64,000 nucleotides of DNA, taken from positions 1,997,089-2,061,088 of the forward strand of contig CM068322.1 in the NCBI GenBank assembly GCA_034766995.1, given 5' to 3'. The notes below the pieces were generated by a model. The model was not told the DNA's origin, ran no database searches, and was given only the letters and a program-made list of their open reading frames with translations. Both the position numbers and the translations under genes were made by a program. Positions 11,690 through 22,430 of the stretch are shown piece after piece (positions within the stretch are counted from its first letter, which is position 1; each line of letters opens with the position of its first letter). This DNA comes from Acanthacorydalis orientalis. Lineage: Eukaryota; Arthropoda; Insecta; Megaloptera; Corydalidae.

Positions 11690-12225
11690 AGTTTGGATCC
11701 TAAAACAATTCAATGAAACAGATAGTGTTGAAGGAATGCCTTACTATCAAAACTCAGCAATTCGGACACGAGAGAACATCTTCGCAGTAGCCGCGGCCAT
11801 CGAAAATAATCCAAAATATCCATTAGACAATTGGTTGCAACAAGTGGATTGAGTTGAAGGACTGTGTCGCAGATATTACACGAAAATTTAAATTTATTTC
11901 CATATAAATTTCAACTGACAAGCAGTTCGAATGCTGAAGACCTACCGATTCGGCTAGAATAGAAACTGTCACGATTTACCCTACAAGAAGAACATTTTAT
12001 CAATTGTTTATTTATGTCGGATATTTCGACCTTAACGCAAATTTTTATTTATGGAGGTTTTGCAAGAAAGAGGTCTACAAAACCAAGACACGCAGTGGGG
12101 GTCATTTGATGGCATCAATTACGGCTGTTAATGAAGGCATGCCCCACGCAACAATATTAACTACTGTAACGAACCACCTTTTGATACGCTCAAGGTATTC
12201 ATGAAGGCGGAGGTTATTTAAAATA
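11690..12225 (+). pseudogene. Tc1/mariner-superfamily transposase fragment
   Basis: With frameshifts, the plus strand reads TRENIFAVAAAIENNPK, which matches the start of the second helix-turn-helix in a widespread insect Tc1/mariner lineage (usual form RTxENIxxVxxxIxxxP). LFPYKFQLT follows, then an LFMSD block corresponding to the first catalytic Asp (usual form IFSDEAHF). The second and third catalytic blocks were not found. No terminal repeats are visible. It is assigned only to superfamily level. Confidence 0.5.
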
Positions 12226-12502
12226 AATTATTTTTAAAAATTAGTTATTCAAAATTTTTTTAAAAAAATTCTAAACAGAATAAAGACAAAAATATAAAAA
12301 AAACAATTCAAAATCACCAAACTATTAAACTTTATTTTGCAGCAGGATTGGTATCCCACCATATATATGCTAATTTATGCAGCCGGTACTGTTTATGCAT
12401 ATATGCATAGAAATATGTCATGATAATGTCTATAATATTTCTAGTGATATATAATGAAAAATATGATGATATTTTTATTACAAATTTAGTATTATTTTTT
12501 AA

Positions 12503-13124
12503 CATGTTGGGCGCCGCATAATAAAACCAAAACTTATGCGTTGGACCAAATTATTTTTACAGTTTTCTTTAAGATTTTACAGTTTTTATATTATTACCTT
12601 CTGTTTCATTTTATTTCACTAGAAAACGATGAGCTGTTTGTTATAAACAATTTGTACGACAATATGGCACAGTTTATGCCAGAAAAATTGCAAAGAAACT
12701 TAATACAATTTGTGAAGTGTATAAGATACCAATATGTCACCCATATTTGCAAAAAGAAACACAAACTAAAATAAATATATTTTATATTTATTATAACATA
12801 ATTTTTATCAAAAATCGTTTTATTAATGCTTTTGTGTACCGCTTTGAATAAATATATTCTGTTTTCTATTAAAATTAAATATTTTATTATATTTCTTTAT
12901 TTTTATGAATTCATTAACTAAACATGATATGCTGCCCGATCCATTACTACTCCTATGTGTCTATGGGATCAAAAGTGAAAGGGTTAAATACAGATTCAAT
13001 GTAAAACGTACTCATCAGTAGATGTGTAGCGCTAAATGCCTTGTCCGAAATGCACACTAGTGGGCACATCATCTCTACGGCAAGAGATGAAATGCCCACT
13101 GGTGGGCATTTGGCGCTCAACGTG
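12503..13124. mobile_element. Short piggyBac-like element bounded by TTAA
   Basis: TTAA lies at 12499-12502 and 13125-13128. The ends are inverted repeats: CATGTTGGGCGCC from 12503 and, reversed, CACGTTGAGCGCC ending at 13124 (two differences in 13). TTAA duplication is the signature of piggyBac transposition. The 622-bp body has no recognisable piggyBac transposase, so this would be a MITE-like or deleted copy. An open frame at 12541-12774 ends with a basic stretch (KKKHKLK) and is followed by AATAAA, but I do not recognise the protein. Confidence 0.6.
13048..13111. repeat. Subterminal inverted repeat of the piggyBac-like element
   Basis: Two arms of about 29 nt separated by ACGGC pair with about four mismatches. 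Each arm contains a near-palindrome of the type GCCCACNAGTGGGC, so the region can fold into a long hairpin or cruciform just inside the right end. Confidence 0.75.
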
Positions 13125-13128
13125 TTAA

Positions 13129-13943
13129 GAAACTTGTTTATAAAATATATAATTAAATGTTAGTAGCATATATTCTTTTCTGGAGCTAATATTTATTTAT
13201 TTTTTATCAGAATATTTTTTCATACATTTAACATATTCTTATATTAGTTTGTCAAAAAAATAATTTCATTTAATTATTTAAAAGTATTTCAATTTTGTAT
13301 TTAATTATATATTTATTATTTGTTCTCGCCGGTGAGAAACCATCAATTTCTAGCATATTTTAATATGTGATCATTATAGTAATGTACTACTACTTATAAA
13401 ACTTTTAATTCTCCGACACAACCACAACTTGAAATTTTTGGAAGATATACTTAACAAGAAATACTAAAATATTTAAGAGTTCACAACAGGGCTTTCATGT
13501 AAAAAATAATATAAAGTTTTGTGCTGTTTATGTCTTCTTCGCACTGTTTTTTATTTCATTTAAAGTTCTGTACATTTTATATTTTTCTTATAAAATATAT
13601 ATTCTTATAGTTCTTTATATTTTTCATTTCACATAAATTGTCACTCGTTAAATTATTTTCATACTTTTATTTCAATTAAAATATAACATGCATTTTTATA
13701 TCATTTATTATAAGATCCAATTGAATTTTATTAGAATTTAAAAAATTATTTTTATTTTGATTTTCGTACAAAGTTGAAATGCGACAACATTTTGGATTAT
13801 TAATCAGGTATGAAGAGACCAAATACTAGTTTTGAATAAATACATTAATTATCGTAAAATGAAAATTTACTTTAAGAGTTAATTATTATTTATTAAGAAA
13901 ATTTTTATATTTTTGGATTCTTTCCTGGATGGTATTTAATTCT
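13129..13943. other. Non-coding AT-rich DNA
   Basis: No gene, repeat array or transposon end recognised. Confidence 0.6.
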
Positions 13944-14590
13944 TTAAGTTGGTAGAAAATAAATGCTGTTTATGACTTACAAATGTATATACATTTTTTA
14001 GTATAAATGGTTTTAAGTAGTACAGGACTATTGGATGAATAACATCTAACTTTTGTGCAAGCTTTTGAATTTTTGTGCGTGGTTCTGATTCAACAAACAT
14101 CTTCAGTTGGTCGTAATGGCCTGAAAGAAGACGCCCGCAACCTTTTTCATCTTCAAGTCTCTAGTTCCCAGCACAAAATTTTTGGAACCATCATTGCACC
14201 ATATAAACTATATAAACCTTATATATACATCATTGCACCATATAAACTATATAAACCTTATATATACATCATTGCACCATATAAACTATATAAACCTTAA
14301 CAGTATTCACATCAAAAGCATTGTTTGGTTTACAAGCAATTTATACCGATTTACCACTTTGTTTGAACTCATACAAAAATTGATTGTTTTTGTTTCTTTT
14401 CCATCTTTAATTCAGTAGCTTAATTTGAAGCAAAATTAATAATGAAACTAATGTCGATGTTACTAAATACAGACCGAAAATGTATTTTAAAACGATATTA
14501 ACATGAACACGATGAAATAATACTTTGATTGAAAAAAGTAAGGTTAGAATTCAGAAAACAAAAACCGAAATTATTTTCCTACCAACATAA
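13944..14590 (-). mobile_element. cecropia-type mariner reduced to its DNA-binding half
   Basis: Ends match as imperfect inverted repeats: TTAAGTTGGTAG at 13944 and, reversed, TTATGTTGGTAG at 14590, continuing AAAATAATTTCGG. TA follows on the right; the left TA has decayed to CT. Minus-strand translation gives WFQKFCAGN, a stop, RLEDEKGCGRLL, then FVESEPRTKIQKLAQKLDV followed by IHPIVLYYLK, which is the two-helix-turn-helix N-terminal region of mariner transposase. No catalytic Asp block is present, so an internal deletion has removed the C-terminal half. At 647 bp it is half a normal mariner. It contains a 39-bp triplication. Confidence 0.78.
14192..14300. repeat. 39-bp tandem repeat, three copies
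   Basis: Copies start at 14192, 14231 and 14270 (CATTGCACCATATAAAC...), nearly identical. A 39-nt unit equals 13 codons, so both strands keep their frame through it. It lies in the mariner's region between the N-terminal helices. Confidence 0.95.
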
Positions 14591-14651
14591 TATCAATAAT
14601 TAAAATTGATCTAGTTGATTATAATGTTAATATAATTTGAAAACATGAATG

Positions 14652-14652
<1 letters not shown>

Positions 14653-14701
<49 letters not shown>

Positions 14702-14712
14702 GTATATATATA

Positions 14713-14777
<65 letters not shown>
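14653..14777. repeat. (TA)n/(GTATATA) microsatellite
   Basis: About 125 bp of TA with GTATATA and GTGTGTG interruptions. Confidence 0.95.
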
Positions 14778-14780
<3 letters not shown>

Positions 14781-14850
14781 TCGGAAGTTAATAAGTATAA
14801 GTTACAAATTAAATCAACGGTATCGGAAAAAATAATTAATACAGTTTTTG

Positions 14851-14851
<1 letters not shown>

Positions 14852-14894
<43 letters not shown>
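14852..14894. repeat. (TA)n microsatellite
   Basis: Pure TA array of about 43 bp. Confidence 0.95.
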
Positions 14895-14897
<3 letters not shown>

Positions 14898-15908
14898 GTG
14901 GGTTATCGATGAGGTTTATATGGTCTGATGATTTTGTTATTTTGATATATGAGAAATTTTTTTACTTCAGAAGTTTTATTGAAAGAAGAGTATTTTCAAT
15001 TATACTAATTTGTTTCTGAACCATTGATGACTTTCGCTTTAAATATTGTATATAATATAGAAGATAATTCTTTAAAATGATACATTTATTAAACGTTGTA
15101 TACAAAGGAAAGGACTAATACTTTTTCGTATTTTCATAACAAAAGTAATTGCCAGCATTTTTAGTGCGACGATCGTGAATAACAGTATGCATTGAACAGT
15201 GTCTGGAATGAAACCTATGACTTTTGACTCATGAAATATTGTAAACGAGAGATATTTGCGGAGTTTGCTGATGAAAATCCGTAGAAAACGAACGAGCCAG
15301 AAATTCCATCGTGACAGAAGGTAACGACTTCAGCTCGTTTTACGATATATTTAAAGAATTTCTCAAACAGTTGCGAATTCACCGTCGATTAAAATTCATA
15401 TTAATACAACAAATAGAAATTGGTATCATCAGTTTTATTGATCTTTAAGAATTGTAAACTCTGCTTGTAATAAAATATTAACATTTTATATAAATCTATC
15501 CTAACCGAAACTTTAATGGATATAAAAAAGTACTGAACCAGACTTGATTTGCTAAATAATGACCTTTAATTCGTACAATAAATTAACTGTTACATTAAAT
15601 GTTGTTAACTTTACGATATTGATGAATAAGAAATAAATATTTATATTTAAGAAAAAAATAGTAATAAGAAGATTAATAATTCAATATTTAATTACATGTT
15701 TTTAACCAGTCTTGATATTATTAAGATATTAACAATGGTGCTGAAATGACTCTTTCAAACTTCAGTCCTCTCCCAATCTTTTTTTGTTTATCTACGTCTT
15801 TTTGTTAGTAAGATAATTCCGGCACTTGAAGTGTTAAAACCATATAACACGCAATATTCTGCTCAATAAATAAAATTATAAGAAAAAATTGTTAGAATTG
15901 AAAATATA

Positions 15909-17330
15909 CATTGACCGGCAAAAAACGGGACACAAAAAGAAAAGAAACATTTGAATTTTCTTTTGAAAAAATGTATTTGTGTCAACTGTAATTATTTTTG
16001 GCCACATTTTCTACCTCAGACGAGCAAAAGATTTATAAAGCAGACGTTGAAAATTGGGTAAGTAAAAGAGCGACTTCTCTTTTGTTGGATGAAAATAAAT
16101 AATTTTTTATTCATCTGTCTGTTGTCAGATTTCATTCTGTTTGTATCGGAATTAATTTAAGGTTGAAGTAATTAAATATAAAAAAATGTTAAAAATGAGT
16201 GAAAATTTAGTGAGAGTTACGGTTGTCACTCCGTTACAAGAAGGATGACGTTAGCGGTACTACCGAGAAATGTCTTTATACGGTTCAGAAGATATACCAG
16301 CATTATGCAGAGATTGAACTGTTGACAAAAAGATTAGGATCAGGAAGAGATGACAGTTTTGTTGTTTGGTTGATGTTGTGAAATCAGTACCTTACAGTCG
16401 TAGATGTGTAGTAGGGTGTCTAACACTGCAAGAGAATAGATAGATAAGAAGAATATGTTGAGAAGCGGGTCTTAATGTATTTAGATCAGGTACTGAGCCG
16501 CAATTTATTAAGTCTCATCGAAAAACTAGATTCCAATTTGCTTAAGAGTATTGTAATTGGATCGAATGGCAGTGGAAATATTGTTTGGCGACGACTTAAG
16601 TACAGCTTTCATCAGTAAGAGGACGTAATGTTCTGTTGCGCCTAGAGATTTCAGTCTGTGTCTTTCCGTAATATGTCTAAAACATCAGCTCCTGTTGACG
16701 GTCAGTGAATTCACACTTAAGGTATGAGTACTGGTTTCTACATCTGTAACCTAGGAACGCTGGCGAGTAAAATAGCCTTACATTCTCTAGATAGATGAGT
16801 TGCGATATTCTCAATGCGCAGTCTCGAAACGGGTTAGTTTTCGTGAGGAATTTCATAGTATGGAGTGGCATTTATTTCTTCCACATGGAGATGTACATTA
16901 TTGAGAGAAGCTGATTGAATGCAATCCGTTACATAATGGATGTGTTGTATATATTTGTGTTATGTTATATTAGTTTGTGATACCGTATGTTTCATATGTC
17001 GGTGGTCTTCATGTTGATGCAAGATAAAGTGTAACCAAACACCTTTAGATGTGTTCACGAGTACATTTACAAGGTTGAAATCAGCTGTACAGATTGTTCA
17101 GCACGTAGCCCGGATTAAAGTACTATAGACCTCATATAGGATGAGTTGAAAAGAATAGTGCGCCAGCGAATATTAGCTTCAAACAGCGTAGCGAAGTTGA
17201 TAGACAGTTGTTCTGGATAAGTGGGAGGCAATTTTACAAGAAAGAATAAAATTTTCATCCAGAGTATGAATCGTTGGATAGATTAAGTAATTCGAGGATG
17301 ATGAAAAAAACACTAATAATTAGATTTTAA
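15909..17330 (+). pseudogene. Tc1-type transposon, decayed
   Basis: The left end CATTGACCGGCAAAAAACGG at 15909 resembles the terminal repeat of Tc1-like elements. Downstream, frameshifted translation shows SGRDDSFVVWL (usual RDDRxIV, paired-like DNA-binding region) near 16335. KLDSNLLKSI and W-x2-WQWKYC follow near 16560, then a stretch aligned with the glycine-rich middle. Near 17090 CSARSPD is followed by STIDLIxDELKRIVRQRI, the third catalytic block (usual form PDLNPIEHxWdxLkxxVrxR, here Glu replaced by Asp). A matching right-hand terminal repeat was not found. Stops in all frames make it clearly inactive. Confidence 0.68.
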
Positions 17331-18160
17331 AAAATGTTAGCGTTTCGAAAAGAACTCATTTGTGAAACATTAAAAATATTTTTCATTGTAATATATACAT
17401 AATTGAAAACAAAATTTCTATCATATAACATTTTAGTATGGCATTTTTATAAATATTTACAGCTTTTGTGAAAGGTGTTGCTTTACTTTGAGACGTCCAA
17501 TTAATATTTTTAATATTTTATCGATTAATCATATTACAAAGATTGTTGAAAGATGTGATAATTGAAGAAGTTGGACGATTTAAATAGTGTGAATATTGTA
17601 TGTTTGTATGTTCATTTAAAACAATTTGTATATCATTAAGTTTATGTATGTATAGCTGTGTTAATTAAAAATGATTTTAATTGATGTGTACGAGTATTTT
17701 TATTTTTTGTTTAAATGATCCATCTGTTGATAATACAATTAATCTGATTTTATTTCCAAAGCTTTGAAGGTTTGTACTATATCATCCAGTTACAAACCCA
17801 ATAGATTGCTAAATTACTAATTTAGGGTTAGAATAGGATTAAGGACAGATTAGTTAGAATAGCTACTGAATTTTGTGATAATTTTAGTTTGAAAAATTAA
17901 TTAGTATTTTATGTCATTAAATATACCAAAAAACACAATATTTCCTTTTAAGCTTCAATTTGTATTTTTGTTTTACGCGATTTTAATTTCTTGTTTAAGA
18001 TATAATCATATCGATTTTGATGTCGAGCTAAATTCTTCGACAGTTCTATGTGAATAGTGTCTTATATTATTTTTTACCTACGGTCAGTATAATATGAAAC
18101 ATAGGCCCATTTGTAGTAAATTATTCCTGAATGAAATTATTACTTCTTATGATCAAGTTT

Positions 18161-18196
<36 letters not shown>

Positions 18197-18673
18197 GTTT
18201 GAAAATTAATTAGGTGCCTTTTTAGATTATATGAATGTTAATGGAAAAATAAACTTCAATCCTCAAAATATTCTATATTATTTTATATAACTTTACTTTA
18301 TCTGTTGTATAATTGACGAATCACTCGTCTTACAAAAGATGGAGGGTTTAAGTCAATGAAGTTGTAATGTATTTTCAAATCTTTTCTACTATTTTAGCAT
18401 TTTTGGCATGTTTTATGCATCATAATACCTTTTCCACAAAATTGAACATTTAATTTTTTCGGCTCTGGCAGAATTGTTTTCATTTGGAATTCGAATGAAT
18501 GTAATGCGTAATATGAAGCTTTTCAGACGCCTTCGTGTTAATTAGTGTTTTGTGAGGTTATTTCAACTGTTTGGGCATGATATATAGTGTATGTAATTGT
18601 TAAAATCGGCACTTAAAAATTCTAAAACGATGAAAAAATATTTTACTATAATTTAGGCACAACATTGATTTTT

Positions 18674-18679
<6 letters not shown>

Positions 18680-18722
<43 letters not shown>
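18680..18722. repeat. (TA)n microsatellite
   Basis: Pure TA array of about 43 bp. Confidence 0.95.
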
Positions 18723-18727
<5 letters not shown>

Positions 18728-18839
18728 AACTTGGTCAGGACAAATACAAATATAATGAGCTCTTACATATAGCCAATAAATGTTCATGCATGTTTTAATA
18801 AAAGAACTCACTTTTATGATGAACTGGTTTTACAAATAC

Positions 18840-19040
18840 AGTAGGCCTACGCCGAATGACTGTCCCATCGAACGACTGATCGTACAACGACCGGAATTCA
18901 TGAAGCACACATTGCTCACTATTAGTTTTGCCGTTAGTAGTCTACTAGCCGTTAATCTACCCGTTAATCCTGCGCAAATTACAGTCGTTCCACGAGGACC
19001 CACTGTACTCGTATTTCAGTTAATATTACAGATATATTAG
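18840..19040 (+). other. GC-richer patch, possible coding fragment of unknown origin
   Basis: Composition departs clearly from the surrounding AT-rich DNA. The frame 18780-19040 is open and encodes RPTPNDCPIERLIVQRPEF, then a hydrophobic stretch (LLTISFAVSSLLAVNLPV), then a TVVPRGPTVLVF segment. I recognise no family. It could be a retroelement fragment or an isolated exon; no convincing splice sites or partner exons were seen. Confidence 0.25.
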
Positions 19041-19800
19041 ACTTTACAGATATTTGATAGTGTTTTACATTTTTTTCTATGCCTAATTAGAGTTACATCC
19101 TATTTTTGAGAGCAAATAGAATTGTCCTGCATATCCTTAAATAGAAAACTGTTTATATATTATTATTAGTTAAGTATATATGAGTTTATGTTGAGTTATA
19201 TGACTTTTATTAATTCAACCCCAAAATGAATTTATTTGTTAAATAAAACAGAGACAATTTCTTCGGTAGATTCAAGGGTTCGTAATGTATAATGCCTCAA
19301 TAATCTTACCAAATACATAGACCAATCTTTGGGAGAAAGACTATTTTTAAAATGTAGGCTACTACTTGTCAATTTTTGAAAATGGGTCACTATAATGCAG
19401 AATTTTTGCACATAACAAACTTTTTATCACTAATTACTAATTGGCTTAAAAAAGTTTATATTTTGGTCTAGTTTTCAACCATGAGCAGATTTAAACTCAG
19501 TCTATATGATTTTAATTTATTTGTTTGGTACTTAAGGTTTGAATTTAAACAGACATCCACTTGTCCATATTTTTATTAGAATAGTAGATTATATATTTAG
19601 TTGCCATGTTATTTGGGCTGCGATCTGTTGTAGATTTTATTAAATTACAACAATCCATTCTTTTTCAATTTTTGAGGATCATGTATATTGTGATTCATGT
19701 TGAGAGAATTATAAGTAGAATAAAACTGACAAAGCAAGCATTATATCCATTCGTTAACAGTTTTTTTACTATATATCTGTAAGAATTCATATATGTTAAT

Positions 19801-20940
19801 GTGCTACTACTAGCAGTCGAGAAACGAATGTTACTAGGGGAAGAATTGCACATGGCCTTCATTGATTTAGAAAAGGCGTATGATACAATACCTAGACAAA
19901 AACTTTGGGAAGCCTTGTATCAACTGAATATTAACCCGCATATGCTAGCAATAATTCAAGAAATATATAAGGGAAATCTGACGTATATCAAGGTTGGCAG
20001 ACGTCTATCTAACCAAATTAACTCTTCCAAAGGATTAAAGCAAGGATGTAGTTTGTCACCACTACTCTTCAATTTGTACGTAGAGGCCGTACTCAGGAAT
20101 TGGAAAAAAGCTGCGTAGGCATGGGAGTACCTGTTGGAGACCATAACCTTTTCACATTAAGTTTTGTCTACGACCAGGCCGTATTTGCTCAAGACTCATC
20201 TGGACTTTATGATAAGACGACTTTATACAGAATATGAGAAATGGGGATTACATGTAAGTCTGAAAAAGACGGAGTTTTTGGTCGTGAATAGCGAAAAAAA
20301 ATTTGAAATACTTATAAATGATGACTTAACATTCGAACAAGTTGAAGAGTTTAAATATCTAGGGGCGGTAGTAGATAAAAACGGAATAGGTGAGAGAGAA
20401 ATCAAACATCGATTACAAGAAGCAAAGAAAATAATTGGCTGCCTAAAGTCGCTATGATGGGACCGAAACATTTTTTTTAAAAAAAAACGAAAAAACGTAT
20501 AGGACGGGTTATATTAGAGTCCACCCTTTGTTACGGAAGTGAGATCAGGACAATCAATGCTGAGACAAAGCGAAGGCTGAATGCAGTAGAAATGGACTAA
20601 CTCCGACAAAGTTCAAGACTCCCCAGGCTTCAATACATAACAAATGAAGAAATCAGACGTCGAATGAATGCTGGAGAGACAGTTACCGATAGGATAGAAC
20701 TTTGAAGTTTAAGAAGTTGAAGTTTGGTTTGGGCATTTGATGCGAATGCCAGAAAAACGATGTCCACAGCGGATATTCAAATGGGTCCCGCCAGGAAAAA
20801 ATAAACGTGGACGACCTCAGCTTTCCTGGAACGAAGGGATAAGAAAGGCCATGAAGAAGAGACAGCTCAACGAGGAAATGACTCAAGACTGAGAAAGGGA
20901 AAAGGGGATTGGGAAAGCGGCATCTAGCTGTATTTTGATA
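19801..20940 (+). pseudogene. LINE reverse transcriptase fragment, 5'-truncated
   Basis: The frame opens inside the RT domain. Motif A is FIDLEKAYDTI near 19860, and motif B is GLKQGCSLSPLLFNLY near 20031. The catalytic box near 20163-20192 reads SFVYDQAVFAQDS where the usual form is YADDQ, so two residues are lost. WGLHVSLKKTEF and EFKYLGAVV follow (20250-20370). Further on, in broken frames, come CYGSEIRTI, then an RRLNAVEMD segment, then NEEIRRRMNAGETVTDRIE and RGRPQLSWNE-like sequence, the thumb and C-terminal region of this type of LINE. The endonuclease domain is absent. Stops and frameshifts are frequent. The element runs out near 20940, shortly before a TA array. The clade is not assigned with confidence. 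Confidence 0.8.
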
Positions 20941-20986
20941 AAATTACATATTATGTTTCATAAATATTATATTGTAATATCAAGCT

Positions 20987-20990
<4 letters not shown>

Positions 20991-21049
<59 letters not shown>
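20991..21049. repeat. (TA)n microsatellite downstream of the LINE
   Basis: Pure TA array of about 59 bp about 50 bp after the last recognisable LINE coding sequence; it may be the element's own repetitive tail. Confidence 0.95.
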
Positions 21050-21050
<1 letters not shown>

Positions 21051-21373
21051 GTGCTACTATGGTATTTTTTGACGTCATATGCAGTGTTATTAAACACAAT
21101 GCAACAAACAATATAAATAATGACAAATAAGAAATTTATCTATTGACATCCTTTCAGCGTAAATACCAAAAATTAAATGAATCACAGATCTGATTTTGAA
21201 GTTACTTGAAGCCGAAATACAGGTTATTTTATCTGATTTATTAATCTGTATGTATAATTAGTTATTAATTGTGATTATGTGATAAAAAGTTATTTCACGT
21301 GTATTTTTTAGTATACATGTTTGAGAATAATTTTATATATTTTTGAAAATTGTAATATTCATAATGTTTACTG

Positions 21374-21461
21374 TTTTATGTATGTAAAATTTATCCCAAC
21401 TTCTGACACCAATTTTTTTATGTATTTATAATTTATATCCCACTTCTGACACCAAATTTTA
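21374..21461 (-). other. Primer-site tail after the 3' LTR
   Basis: Contains TGGTGTCAGAAGTGGGAT at 21454-21437 and a variant with an extra T at 21411-21393 (minus strand). It matches the first 88 or so bases after the 5' LTR, apart from a 2-nt indel and four substitutions clustered in the first spacer. It ends in AAAA, two A residues short of where the third primer site starts in the interior copy. Directly outside is ACTG. Confidence 0.85.
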
Positions 21462-21645
21462 TGTTATGGGTTAGTTGGATATAATTTTATACATAAATGA
21501 TCTGCAGGTTTGAATGAACACAACAAATATCTATTTACTATTATTGTTTAATTGTTACTAATGATGGATAGAACCACACGGGTTCTGTTACTTGACTGAC
21601 TTTTGATTGTTACATGATTCTTGATAGTTACTTGATAGTTACTTG

Positions 21646-21885
21646 ATATTGTTAACTTGAAATTGTTAACTTGAAATTGTTAACTTGAAATTGTTAACTT
21701 GAAATTGTTAACTTGAAATTGTTAACTTGAAATTGTTAACTTGAAATTGTTAACTTGAAATTGTTAACTTGAAATTGTTAACTTGAAATTGTTAACTTGA
21801 AATTGTTAACTTGAGATAGTTAACTTGAGATAGTTAACTTGAGATAGTTAACTTGAGATAGTTAACTTGAGATAGTAACTTGAGA
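21646..21885. repeat. 14-bp minisatellite with GTTAAC core (3' LTR)
   Basis: About sixteen units of the type AATTGTTAACTTGA, the later ones GATAGTTAACTTGA. Every unit carries the palindrome GTTAAC. It lies in the presumed U5 region. Confidence 0.95.
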
Positions 21886-22080
21886 TTGTAACTAGATTTG
21901 TAACTTTATTTTATGAATTCGTTTATAACTTGAATTATGAATTTGATTATATGATTTAATTTATGAACTTAAATAACAGCGCAGGCCTGAAGGGCCCCGC
22001 CCTCCAAGAGCACCGAGCATGTACGCTCGCGCTCAGAATACTGACTTTACATGAGTACCGAATACTGACTACTACTGACT

Positions 22081-22148
22081 GAGTACTGAATAATACTGAG
22101 TACTGAATAATACTGAGTACTGAATAATACTGAGTACTGAATAATACT
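22081..22148. repeat. 17-bp minisatellite, four units (3' LTR)
   Basis: Four exact units of GAGTACTGAATAATACT. On the element's strand each unit carries two TCAGT words. Confidence 0.95.
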
Positions 22149-22419
22149 GACTTATGAGATCTCAACTACCGTTTATATACTGTTCTAAATGAAATAGTGC
22201 ATTGTATTAAAGCGTGTGAACACAGATCACGACAGTACGTGAGAACAGTTTGATTAAGAAGAATACATTGATTAAATATTGACACGTCAGTTGAAATTTC
22301 ATTAGTCATAACCGTGACCTAATTATAACAAGTGCAGCATTGTGACACATTTATGAAAAAGTACAGCTGAGTGACACAAAATTATGAACACGTGCAGCTG
22401 TGTGGGTGGATACATAACA

Positions 22420-22430
22420 CCTCCCTCCTT
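22420..22430 (-). other. Polypurine tract
   Basis: AAGGAGGGAGG on the minus strand, directly before the 3' LTR. This fixes the element's orientation together with the primer sites. Confidence 0.85.

Larger units (their letters stand above)
14591..15908. other. Non-coding DNA between mariner and Tc1 remnants
   Basis: Holds two TA microsatellites (14653-14777, 14852-14894). Otherwise nothing recognisable. Confidence 0.6.
17331..19800. other. Non-coding AT-rich DNA
   Basis: Contains TA arrays near 18165 and 18681 and a GC-richer patch at 18840-19020, described separately. Otherwise nothing recognisable. Confidence 0.6.
21462..22419 (-). repeat. 3' LTR (958 bp)
   Basis: Starts TGTTATG and ends CATAACA in inverted orientation. 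It contains, in minus-strand order, a TATA box (22179-22171), an initiator-rich 17-bp minisatellite, AATAAA at 21910-21905 and a 14-bp minisatellite. The AATAAA in this copy would end transcripts. Confidence 0.92.

Noticed and set aside
12541..12774. 77-codon open frame as a host exon
   Set aside because: An acceptor-like TTTCACTAG precedes part of it, but it lies inside the TTAA-bounded element and has no recognised homology, so it was not called as a gene.
14649..14912. 87-codon open frame
   Set aside because: Entirely encoded by TA and GTATATA repeats.
21646..21885. CRISPR-like array of short repeats
   Set aside because: The 14-bp units are directly adjacent with no unique spacers, and the setting is a eukaryotic LTR. 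It is a minisatellite.
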